5,280 nt of DNA from an uncultured Lachnospiraceae bacterium (GTDB taxonomy: Bacteria; Bacillota; Clostridia; Lachnospirales; Lachnospiraceae). Below are positions 1-5,280 of this stretch, one piece after another. A program made the translations under genes and the position numbers. Location: positions 1 through 5,280 of the forward strand of contig CANPZR010000197.1 in NCBI GenBank assembly GCA_947589175.1, written 5' to 3'. The notes under the pieces are model-generated. The model was not told the origin of the DNA. It saw only the letters and a program-made list of their open reading frames with translations, and ran no database searches. Every line of letters begins with the position of its first letter. Positions within the stretch are counted from its first letter, which is position 1.

Positions 1-1167
1 TATTTTATCAGCTATTACGAGGCGGATGGGTTTATATCAGAATTGGAAGAAATTATTGATGAAGATGTACGCAGGATGATTGACAATGGTAACTATCTTA
101 GCGCATTTGAGGTGATGAATTACATCTTTGTTTTAATTGGAGATGTTGATATGGATGATTCAGATGGTGGAACTGGTATGTTGGCTGATATGATTTATCA
201 GCTATGGATAGAGTTGCTTGTAAAAGTAAGTTCGGAAGAAAAAAGAAAAATGTTTGACTGGTTTACCTCTCATTTGGATGGCTCTGTTATAGATTATTTA
301 GAAGAGTATATAGAACAGGTTATCATGGAAGAATTTGAAGAAAAAGAGTACGAGCAGGAAAAATTTGATTTTATAGAGGATATGATTGCAAGGTCGGAGC
401 GTAAAGATTCCGATTGGAGCAGAGATTATGGAGTAGGAAAATGGGCAGTCAGATATTTGGAAATGCTGCAGGAGAAAAAAGCATCGGATGAGCAAATAAA
501 AGAAGTGTGTAAGAGATACTGGAAGAACTCATCGGTAAGAAGGTACTATGTTGATATTTGCATGAAGAAAAAGGAATATGACCATGTTCTTCAAATTTTG
601 GATGAATGTATGTTGCTGGATAAGGAATATAGAGGTTTAATTTCTGAATACAGCGAGAAGAAAAAAGAGGTTTATCTTTTGCAGGGAAATAGAAGCGCCT
701 ACATAGAACAGCTCTGGAAATTAGTTCTTGAACATGACCCCGGAAATTTGGAATTGTATAGAGAATTAAAGAAACAGTATACTGCAGATGAGTGGCTTGT
801 AAAGAGAGAAAAAATATTTGAGAAGCTTCCGGCGTATGCACATGTGGAAAGACTGTATAAAGAAGAAAAACTATATGACAGATTGCTGGCATATGTATTA
901 AATTGTCCGGGATTGTATGCATTACAGGAGTATGAAAAAGTTTTGAAAAAGGAGTACCCGGAGCAGATATTAAATAAGTATAAGGATGAAGTAAGCAAGA
1001 TGGCGGTTCACACAAGTAACCGAAAGAACTATGCCCATTTGGTATCCCTGCTGCGAAAGATGCAAAAGATGAAAGGTGGTTCAAAGCTTGTGGAACAGAT
1101 AGCTGCTGAGTGGAAGGTAAAATATAAAAATCGTCCGGCTATGATGGATGAATTAAGAAAATTGTGA
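1..1167 (+). CDS. C-terminal part of a probable SWIM zinc finger family protein (5' truncated by window)
   Basis: The reading frame is open from base 1 to the TGA at 1165-1167, giving 388 visible residues. A TTG at 43 could pose as a start, but the frame is open upstream of it and has no ribosome binding site there, so I read the gene as continuing off the left edge. The visible part is all soluble, charged and helical, with no membrane segment or signal peptide. It has repeated helix pairs of TPR-like character, for example around residues 150-165 (KWAVRYLEML), 190-212 (YDHVLQILDECMLLD) and 290-302 (YDRLLAYVLN). It ends with W-K-V-K-Y-K-N-R-P-A-M-M-D-E-L. From memory, this helical tail and its ending resemble Clostridia proteins with an N-terminal SWIM zinc finger (CxCx(n)CxH, thought to bind nucleic acid or protein). 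That zinc motif would lie outside the window, so the family call is inference. Base composition is AT-rich compared with the genes to the right. Confidence 0.6.
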   Translation, partial: YFISYYEADGFISELEEIIDEDVRRMIDNGNYLSAFEVMNYIFVLIGDVDMDDSDGGTGMLADMIYQLWIELLVKVSSEEKRKMFDWFTSHLDGSVIDYLEEYIEQVIMEEFEEKEYEQEKFDFIEDMIARSERKDSDWSRDYGVGKWAVRYLEMLQEKKASDEQIKEVCKRYWKNSSVRRYYVDICMKKKEYDHVLQILDECMLLDKEYRGLISEYSEKKKEVYLLQGNRSAYIEQLWKLVLEHDPGNLELYRELKKQYTADEWLVKREKIFEKLPAYAHVERLYKEEKLYDRLLAYVLNCPGLYALQEYEKVLKKEYPEQILNKYKDEVSKMAVHTSNRKNYAHLVSLLRKMQKMKGGSKLVEQIAAEWKVKYKNRPAMMDELRKL

Positions 1168-1181
1168 TGTTTGAGGTTCTT

Positions 1182-1361
1182 ATGGATAGAAAAACAAATA
1201 AAGATAGGCGAAGAAAAAAGTGTAATAAATATGATTTTGAAATAGAACAGGATGAGAATTTTAGTTTTATTGCCGGTTATACTTCGGGTGGGTTTCCTTA
1301 TGGGAGTCCATGGGAAGAAACAGATGATGAGTTGAATGAAGAGGACGAAGTATTTATATAA
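1182..1361 (+). CDS. Small conserved hypothetical protein with an IAGYTSGG-PYG-WEE motif
   Basis: This small gene is coupled to the upstream gene. Three in-frame starts exist. GTG at 1164 overlaps the upstream stop by four bases (GTGA), ATG at 1167 overlaps it by one (TGATG), and ATG at 1182 follows a GAGG at 1173-1176 with ideal spacing. I prefer 1182 (59 aa) because of that ribosome binding site; the longest form is 65 aa. The protein has a basic start (KTNKDRRRKK), a central FIAGYTSGGFPYG followed by W-E-E, and a very acidic tail. From memory, the IAGYTSGG-PYG-WEE core recurs in short uncharacterised Firmicutes proteins, which supports a real gene, but I know of no assigned function. There is only one cysteine and no membrane segment. 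Its position suggests cotranscription and possibly a shared role with the helical protein upstream. Confidence 0.7.
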   Translation: MDRKTNKDRRRKKCNKYDFEIEQDENFSFIAGYTSGGFPYGSPWEETDDELNEEDEVFI

Positions 1362-1393
1362 AAACGCGATGTATTATGCAATCTTAGCAAAAT

Positions 1394-1413
1394 CTGTAAA
1401 AACGTATATACAG
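1394..1413. promoter_or_regulatory. 20-bp imperfect palindrome, candidate operator upstream of the WYL gene
   Basis: The half-sites are CTGTAAAAAC and, read on the other strand, CTGTATATAC; eight of ten positions are symmetric about the centre at 1403/1404. The palindrome covers the place where a -35 element would sit for the extended -10 at 1428-1436. That is a typical position for a repressor or autoregulator site. The dyad is seen in the sequence; its use as an operator, and the WYL protein as its ligand, are inference. I see no second copy near cas9. Confidence 0.4.
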
Positions 1414-1427
1414 ACTTTGGATATTTA

Positions 1428-1436
1428 TGGTATACT
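1428..1436 (+). promoter_or_regulatory. Extended -10 promoter for the WYL regulator gene
   Basis: TGGTATACT is an extended -10 (TGN plus TATACT, one mismatch from TATAAT). The -35 region at 1408-1413 (ATACAG) is poor, which fits an extended -10 promoter. Transcription would begin near 1443, leaving a leader of about 70 bases before the ATG at 1514. The promoter overlaps the alternative upstream ATG at 1427, an argument against that start. Confidence 0.6.
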
Positions 1437-1513
1437 GGAAGTGCAAAGAGAAATGCAATAGAATATTGTACAAAAACAGTGAATCACAGCATATTTCAGA
1501 AAGGGATAAATGG

Positions 1514-2506
1514 ATGGCAAAGGGCACGAATCAGAAACTAAAGATATTATATCTCATGCGGATTTTATTGGAGAAAACGGATGAGACGCACAGCATGACC
1601 ATGCCGGAGATACTTGAGGCGCTGGAGTCCTATGGGATTCACGCCGAGAGGAAAAGTATTTACAGCGACATAGAAAGCCTGCGGTTATTCGGGCTGGATA
1701 TCATCGGTGAGCAGAACGATCGTACATATTATTATCATGTGGGCAGCCGGAGGTTTGAACTCGCGGAGCTGAAATTACTGGTGGACTCGGTGCAGTCCGC
1801 CAAATTTATTACGGCGAAGAAAACAAAAGAGCTGATCAAAAAAATCGGGGAGCTTACCAGTCACGCGGAGGCGTCTCAGTTGCAGCGGCAGATGTACATC
1901 TTTGAGCGGGTCAAGGCCATGAATGAGAGCATTTACTACAATGTGGACAAGCTCCATACGGCGATTAATTCCAATGTCCGGATCACATTTCAGTATTTTC
2001 AGTGGAATGTTCATAAAGAGATGGTGCTGCGCAGGGACGGTGATTTGTATGAGGTGAGCCCCTGGGCGCTGTCGTGGGACGATGAGAATTATTATTTGAT
2101 TGCCTACGATCACAGAGACCGCACAATTAAGCACTTTCGTGTGGATAAAATGCTGAATATCGAGATGATGAGGGAAAAGCGGGAGGGGAGCGAGCAGTTT
2201 CGCGCATTTGATCTGGCTGTGTACGCCAGAAAGACGTTCGGGATGTATCGGGGCGAGGAAGAAATGGTAACACTTGAGTGTGAAAACAGCCTGGTGGGCG
2301 CGATTATTGACCGCTTCGGCCAGGGTGTCTCCATTGTGCCGACCGATGAAAATCATTTTGTCGCTCATGCTAAGGTGGCGGTCAGCCGTCATTTTTTCGG
2401 ATGGATTATTGCGCTGGGAGAGGGAGTTCGCATCACTGGTCCTGATGAGGTGGTGCGCCAGATGAAGGAGGAGGTAGAACGGCTGAGGAGGCAGTATGAG
2501 GTATAG
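1514..2506 (+). CDS. WYL domain transcriptional regulator (HTH + WYL + WCX)
   Basis: This is a 330-aa DNA-binding regulator of the WYL family, acting in the cytoplasm. I chose ATG 1514 (MAKGTNQKLK) because AGAAAGGG at 1498-1505 gives a ribosome binding site with good spacing, and because family members start this way. The frame is open back to ATG 1427, but that codon lies inside the promoter. A winged helix-turn-helix occupies about residues 8-75, with a recognition-helix region around HAERKSIYSDIESLR. A linker helix follows (about 85-150). The WYL domain (about 150-215) has SPWALSWDDENYYLIAYD, where the signature tryptophan is tyrosine (YYL), and then the FRVDKM segment. A WCX-type C-terminal domain fills about 250-328. 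WYL domains are thought to sense ligands, possibly nucleotides or nucleic acid, and recur beside CRISPR and other defence loci. Here the gene lies 119 bases from the tracrRNA and is tail-to-tail with it. Control of cas9 or tracrRNA is inference; it may equally be a generic regulator. It is GC-richer than the genes to its left. Confidence 0.93.
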   Translation: MAKGTNQKLKILYLMRILLEKTDETHSMTMPEILEALESYGIHAERKSIYSDIESLRLFGLDIIGEQNDRTYYYHVGSRRFELAELKLLVDSVQSAKFITAKKTKELIKKIGELTSHAEASQLQRQMYIFERVKAMNESIYYNVDKLHTAINSNVRITFQYFQWNVHKEMVLRRDGDLYEVSPWALSWDDENYYLIAYDHRDRTIKHFRVDKMLNIEMMREKREGSEQFRAFDLAVYARKTFGMYRGEEEMVTLECENSLVGAIIDRFGQGVSIVPTDENHFVAHAKVAVSRHFFGWIIALGEGVRITGPDEVVRQMKEEVERLRRQYEV

Positions 2507-2625
2507 GGTCTAGATAATCGCTCATTCAGAACGAAAAGCAGCCGGAACATTAAAAAAGAACAGAAGTTCGAAGGGCGAGACCGTTTTATGGTACAGGCAA
2601 AGGTGTATAATGGACGCAGGCAAAC

Positions 2626-2655
2626 AAAAAAGACCTATTCGAAAATAAGTCTTTT
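2626..2655 (-). terminator. Intrinsic terminator of the tracrRNA
   Basis: On the - strand, AAAAGACTTATT pairs with AATAGGTCTTTT (12 pairs including one G-U) around a TTCG tetraloop, and the right arm runs into six consecutive Ts ending at 2626. This is a textbook Rho-independent terminator and the last structural module of the tracrRNA. In the + direction the same hairpin is followed only by TTTT and then As, so it would stop WYL transcripts less well. Confidence 0.88.
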
Positions 2656-2704
2656 AAAAATCCACTCTTGTGGAGGCTCCGAGGAGCGATTAGAATAAAT
2701 TTTG

Positions 2705-2742
2705 ATTTGAACTTGTAGTGTGAACTCATATGGTGGTAAACC
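2705..2742 (-). repeat. tracrRNA anti-repeat (degenerate copy of the CRISPR repeat)
   Basis: Read on the + strand, this stretch is a degenerate CRISPR repeat: ATTTGA (2705-2710), ACTT (the complement of the AAGT bulge, 2711-2714), then 28 bases from GTAGTGTGAACT to GGTAAACC (2715-2742). Replacing ACTT by the GA of the crRNA-side bulge and the first A by G gives a 36-nt repeat, the usual length for type II-A. The start GTTTGAGAGTAGTGT resembles repeats I remember from lactobacilli and Clostridia. No second copy is in the window, so this is not an array. Confidence 0.8.
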
Positions 2743-2757
2743 GTTTGAGTTATTAAC

Positions 2758-2786
2758 ATCATACAAGAAAGAAATGAATTTGTCAA
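2758..2786 (-). promoter_or_regulatory. Promoter of the tracrRNA
   Basis: On the - strand, TTGACA (2786-2781) is a perfect -35 and TATGAT (2763-2758) is one base from the consensus -10, with exactly 17 bases between them. An A/T-rich block just upstream (2793-2805) is placed like an UP element. This is the strongest promoter in the window, as expected for an abundant small RNA. The predicted start is near 2751. Confidence 0.88.
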
Positions 2787-2796
2787 TACCTGAAAA

Positions 2797-2831
2797 AATT
2801 TTTTTGCGAAAAATTTTTGTGAATTTTTGCG
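2797..2831. repeat. Three phased AATTTTTGYG repeats between the tracrRNA and cas9 promoters
   Basis: Three near-copies of AATTTTTGYG end at 2808 (TTTTTTTGCG), 2821 (ATTTTTGTG) and 2831 (AATTTTTGCG), spaced 13 and 10 bases apart, about one helical turn each. They lie upstream of the cas9 extended -10 and beyond the tracrRNA -35. They could be a curved or UP-like element or sites for a regulator. Low-complexity AT drift is also possible. Confidence 0.35.
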
Positions 2832-2834
2832 TTA

Positions 2835-2843
2835 TGCTATTAT
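2835..2843 (+). promoter_or_regulatory. Probable cas9 promoter (extended -10)
   Basis: TGCTATTAT is an extended -10 (TGN plus TATTAT). The -35 region (TTTTGT at 2815-2820, 17 bases upstream) is weak. Transcription would start near 2850, giving a leader of about 35 bases that carries the AGGAG ribosome binding site at 2870-2874. It diverges from the tracrRNA promoter. Confidence 0.5.
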
Positions 2844-2884
2844 TGCGCGTTAAAATAAATTAAGAGAACAGGAGTGAAAAATCA

Positions 2885-5280
2885 ATGAGAGAACGAAATG
2901 ACTATTATGTGGGATTTGATATTGGAACAAATTCCATAGGCTGGGCTGTGACAGATGAAAATTACCGTATTCAGAAATTTAATGGAAAGCTGATGTGGGG
3001 AAGCCGTCTTTTTGATGAGGCGGAGACTGCGCAGGAACGGCGCATGCACAGGACGCTTCGACGCAGGCTGCAAAGAAGGCGTTGGCGTATCAATCTATTG
3101 CAGGAGCTTTTTGCCGAGGAAATCAGCAAAGTGGACATGGGATTTTATCAGCGCTTGAGGGATGGAGCGCTGTTGCCGGAAGATAAGAGTGAGAATCAGG
3201 TGTACACATTGTTTCATGACGCGGATTTTACGGACACACAGTTTTATGGGAAATATCCGACAATTTATCATTTGAGAAAAGCACTGATTACAGAGACAGA
3301 TAAGAAGGATATCCGTCTGATCTATCTGGCTCTGCACCACATCATGAAGCATCGGGGACATTTTCTGTATTCCGGAACAGTGGAAAACGCAACGTCTTTT
3401 CGTTGTGCATATGATAATATGACGCGCTGTCTGGAAGATGAGTTCGACATGGTGCTCAGTTGTGATGACGAAGATAAATTGAGTGCGATCATTCGCGATA
3501 AGAAGATGACGAAGCGGGATAAGTCATCGAGTATTTTGGCCTGCTGGCATTGTGAAAATGAAGACAGGCAAAAGCAGTGGAAAGCGATAGTCGGATTGAT
3601 CTGTGGTTCAAAAGTTAAACTGGCAGAGGTCTTTGCGGATGATACGTTAAAGGATGCGGATCGGGATTCTGTTTCGTTTACGGATGCTTCTTATGACGAA
3701 ATCTATCCGGAGCTGGAGGAAATACTTCAGGAGCGGTGCGGTATTCTGGACATATTAAAGGGCGTATATGACTGGGGGATTCTGGCGGATATTCTGAAAG
3801 GCGGAGAGTATGAGGGAGAGAGCTATCTTTCTATTGCTAAAGTGGCGATTTATGAAAAGCATAAGCGGGATTTACAGCTCTTAAAATCTGTAATCCGGGA
3901 TTTTGACGATGTTACATACCGCGATTTCTTTCAAAAGCCGGGAACCGATAATTACTGTGCCTATATTGGAACAACGCTGCGGAATGGAAAGAAGATTTCG
4001 CCGAAAAAGCGATGCTCCTACGATGATTTTAGAAAGGCGGCAGAGAAAATTCTGAAAAAAATACCGAACGCTGACAGGGATGAGAATATAGCTTCTATCT
4101 TGGAGGAGTTGGGGCAGGGGACATTTCTGCCATTACAGGTGTCAAAGGAAAACAGCGTGATTCCGCATCAGGTTCATGCGATGGAGTGCAGGGCAATTTT
4201 GAAAAATGCGGAAAAGCACTATGACTTTCTGCTGAAAAAAGATGAAAAAGGAAGGACAGTCAGCGATAGAATTATACAGCTGTTTGAGTTCCGTATTCCC
4301 TATTATGTCGGACCATTGAATACAGCACGGGGAGAAAATAGCTGGATGATACGGAAAGCGGGGGCAGAAGGAAGGATTGATCCGTGGAATTTCGAGGAGA
4401 AGGTAGATGTCAACGCTTCCGCCGAGCAGTTTATTCGGCGCATGACAAATAAATGCACATATTTGCTGGGAGAAGATGTAGTTCCCAAATATTCGCTGTT
4501 GTATTCGGAGTTTATGGTCTGGAACGAATTGAATAATGTAAAGGTCAGAAATGAAAAACTGCCTGTTGAATTGAAAAGCAGGATTTTTGAGGAAGTTTTT
4601 CAGAAAAATAAAAAAGTGACCGGAAAAACCTTATTAAATTATCTCAAATGCGAGGGGATTGAGGTGGAAGCAGGTGACCTGTCTGGCTTTGACCAGACTT
4701 TTAAGAGTTCTATGACTTCTTATCTCGACATGAAAAAGATTTTCGGGGATGAAATTCGCAAAGATTCATGCAGGGAAATGGCCGAAGAACTTATTTTGTG
4801 GATAACACTGTATGGGGATGCGCCGAAAATGTTAAAACAGGTGATTCGGAACCATTATGGAGAGGATTGTCTGTCAGAGGAACAACTGAAAAAGGTATGT
4901 CTTTTAAAGTATCAGGGATGGGGGAGATTATCAAAGGAATTTTTAAATGGTGTGGAGGGAGTTTCTGTTGAGACAGGTGAGACATTTACAGTGATCAAGG
5001 CCCTGCGGGAAACCAATGATAACCTTATGCAGATTTTGAGCTCTAACTATACGTTTTCCGAAGAAATAGAGGCGAGAAACCGGGCGCAGTTCCAAAATGA
5101 TGTCAGTTTCAGTTATGATAATATCATGAAAGACATGGCGGCCTCCCCTGCCATTAAGCGGGCAGCATGGCAGGTATTGCTTATCGCGGAGGAAATCCGG
5201 AAGATTATGGGAAAAGAGCCGCTGAAGATTTTTGTGGAGATGGCCAGAGGACCGGAAGAAAAGAAAGCGACGACATCGAG
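2885..5280 (+). CDS. cas9: CRISPR-associated endonuclease Cas9, N-terminal 798 residues (3' end beyond window)
   Basis: This is an RNA-guided DNA endonuclease that cuts targets matching the crRNA. I translated the frame through without a stop or frameshift. ATG 2885 follows AGGAG (2870-2874), and an in-frame TAA at 2861 with no other start codon in between fixes it. RuvC-I is YYVGFDIGTNSIGWAVTD with catalytic D12. The arginine-rich bridge helix covers about 51-71 (ERRMHRTLRRRLQRRRWRI). The REC lobe includes YPTIYHLRKAL (124-134) and DIRLIYLALHHIMKHRGHF (142-160), then I-P-H-Q-V-H (426-431), FRIPYYVGPL (469-478), DPWNFEE (499-505) and YQGWGRLS (676-683). RuvC-II is IFVEMARGP with catalytic E785, matching S. 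pyogenes D10 and E762. HNH, RuvC-III and the PAM-interacting domain would lie past the edge; relatives of this layout are about 1,300-1,400 aa. The long REC lobe, the S. pyogenes-like motifs and the tracrRNA bulge favour type II-A, but csn2 is not visible to prove it. Confidence 0.98.
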   Translation, partial: MRERNDYYVGFDIGTNSIGWAVTDENYRIQKFNGKLMWGSRLFDEAETAQERRMHRTLRRRLQRRRWRINLLQELFAEEISKVDMGFYQRLRDGALLPEDKSENQVYTLFHDADFTDTQFYGKYPTIYHLRKALITETDKKDIRLIYLALHHIMKHRGHFLYSGTVENATSFRCAYDNMTRCLEDEFDMVLSCDDEDKLSAIIRDKKMTKRDKSSSILACWHCENEDRQKQWKAIVGLICGSKVKLAEVFADDTLKDADRDSVSFTDASYDEIYPELEEILQERCGILDILKGVYDWGILADILKGGEYEGESYLSIAKVAIYEKHKRDLQLLKSVIRDFDDVTYRDFFQKPGTDNYCAYIGTTLRNGKKISPKKRCSYDDFRKAAEKILKKIPNADRDENIASILEELGQGTFLPLQVSKENSVIPHQVHAMECRAILKNAEKHYDFLLKKDEKGRTVSDRIIQLFEFRIPYYVGPLNTARGENSWMIRKAGAEGRIDPWNFEEKVDVNASAEQFIRRMTNKCTYLLGEDVVPKYSLLYSEFMVWNELNNVKVRNEKLPVELKSRIFEEVFQKNKKVTGKTLLNYLKCEGIEVEAGDLSGFDQTFKSSMTSYLDMKKIFGDEIRKDSCREMAEELILWITLYGDAPKMLKQVIRNHYGEDCLSEEQLKKVCLLKYQGWGRLSKEFLNGVEGVSVETGETFTVIKALRETNDNLMQILSSNYTFSEEIEARNRAQFQNDVSFSYDNIMKDMAASPAIKRAAWQVLLIAEEIRKIMGKEPLKIFVEMARGPEEKKATTS

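Larger units (their letters stand above)
2626..2751 (-). ncRNA. tracrRNA of the type II CRISPR-Cas9 system
   Basis: This predicted RNA of about 126 nt is read leftward, divergent from cas9. It would pair with CRISPR repeats in pre-crRNA, permit RNase III cleavage and scaffold Cas9. It begins near 2751, seven bases after a near-consensus -10. Read on the - strand it contains, in order: a short leader; the anti-repeat (2742 down to 2705), with ACACTAC-AAGT-TCAAAT in which AAGT matches the bulge of the S. pyogenes tracrRNA; an A/U-rich linker (CAAAATTTATTCTAAT); a hairpin GCTC-CTCG-GAGC (2687-2676); a hairpin TCCAC-AAGA-GTGGA (2674-2661); and a 12-bp terminator hairpin with a UUCG loop and six Us (2655-2626). 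Promoter, anti-repeat, hairpins and terminator together directly upstream of cas9 make the call strong, although no CRISPR array is visible to confirm the pairing. Bases 2507-2625, between the WYL gene and this RNA, hold no gene, hairpin or terminator I can support. Confidence 0.9.

Noticed and set aside
449..1084. Long - strand open frames opposite the first gene, and similar ones opposite the WYL gene (1775-2392) and cas9
   Set aside because: They are shadows of well-supported + strand genes, with low-complexity or implausible peptides and no ribosome binding sites.
1427..1513. An N-terminal extension of 29 residues on the WYL protein from ATG 1427
   Set aside because: That ATG lies inside the extended -10 element and has no ribosome binding site. 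The peptide does not look like the family start, whereas ATG 1514 has AGAAAGGG at good spacing.
2507..2698. In-frame continuation past the WYL stop codon (TAG 2504-2506) to TAA 2696, including RFMVQAKVYNGRRQTKK
   Set aside because: It vaguely recalls an integrase arm-binding segment, but it has no start with a ribosome binding site, WYL homologues end at this stop, and the second half overlaps the tracrRNA.
2705..2750. A CRISPR array or single orphan repeat-spacer unit
   Set aside because: There is only one full repeat-like copy. It carries the AAGT bulge of an anti-repeat and lies in a transcribed unit with tracrRNA hairpins.
2586..2786. A 66-codon open frame on the - strand
   Set aside because: It spans the tracrRNA and its promoter, its ATG sits in the -35 region, and the peptide looks random. 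The non-coding RNA explains this stretch better.
2745..2786. A long-form tracrRNA acting as a natural single guide, as in S. pyogenes
   Set aside because: The predicted start leaves only about nine bases before the anti-repeat, too short for a guide and repeat-like segment. No stronger upstream - strand promoter is visible.
3542..3553. A CWHC (CxxC) pair in the Cas9 REC lobe as a zinc site
   Set aside because: I see no matching second pair nearby, and this part of REC is poorly conserved, so metal binding is unsupported.
4768..4971. A 67-codon + strand open frame inside cas9
   Set aside because: It is out of frame with cas9, whose conserved YQGWGRLS motif is encoded here, and nothing indicates overlapping coding.

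Overview
The window looks like chromosomal DNA from a Gram-positive, moderately AT-rich gut-type Clostridia bacterium, most likely Lachnospiraceae. This rests on the protein families, strong AGGAG-type ribosome binding sites and TATGGTATACT-type promoters; no taxonomic marker gene is present. It captures the left edge of a type II CRISPR-Cas locus. The CRISPR array, the adaptation genes and the last third or more of cas9 lie outside the window.

Layout from left to right, with all protein genes on the + strand. (1) 1-1167 is the 3' part of a large gene whose product ends in helical repeats, probably a SWIM zinc finger family protein. (2) A small gene of about 60 codons ending at 1361 overlaps it or nearly touches it and is probably cotranscribed. 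(3) 1362-1513 is a regulatory gap with a 20-bp dyad (1394-1413) followed by an extended -10 promoter (1428-1436). (4) 1514-2506 encodes a 330-aa HTH/WYL/WCX transcriptional regulator that is clearly richer in GC than the genes to its left. (5) 2507-2884 has no protein gene. The first 119 bases (2507-2625) show nothing I can name. Bases 2626-2751 encode a tracrRNA on the - strand, with its own promoter (2758-2786), an anti-repeat, two small hairpins and a 12-bp UUCG-loop terminator. Next comes an AT tract with three phased repeats, then the cas9 promoter on the + strand. (6) 2885-5280 encodes the first 798 residues of a Cas9 that runs off the right edge.

How the parts fit: the tracrRNA and cas9 are transcribed divergently from a compact shared control region. 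The tracrRNA would pair with the repeat part of pre-crRNA, allow processing and load Cas9. The anti-repeat retains the AAGU bulge used by the S. pyogenes system and lets the unseen CRISPR repeat be predicted (36 nt, beginning GTTTGAGA). The WYL regulator points tail-to-tail at the tracrRNA with no clear terminator of its own between them. It is a candidate regulator of the locus, although WYL proteins are also common regulators unrelated to CRISPR. The most useful result is the tracrRNA and its implied repeat, which protein-based annotation would miss. The Cas9 is a recognisable family member, not a new system.
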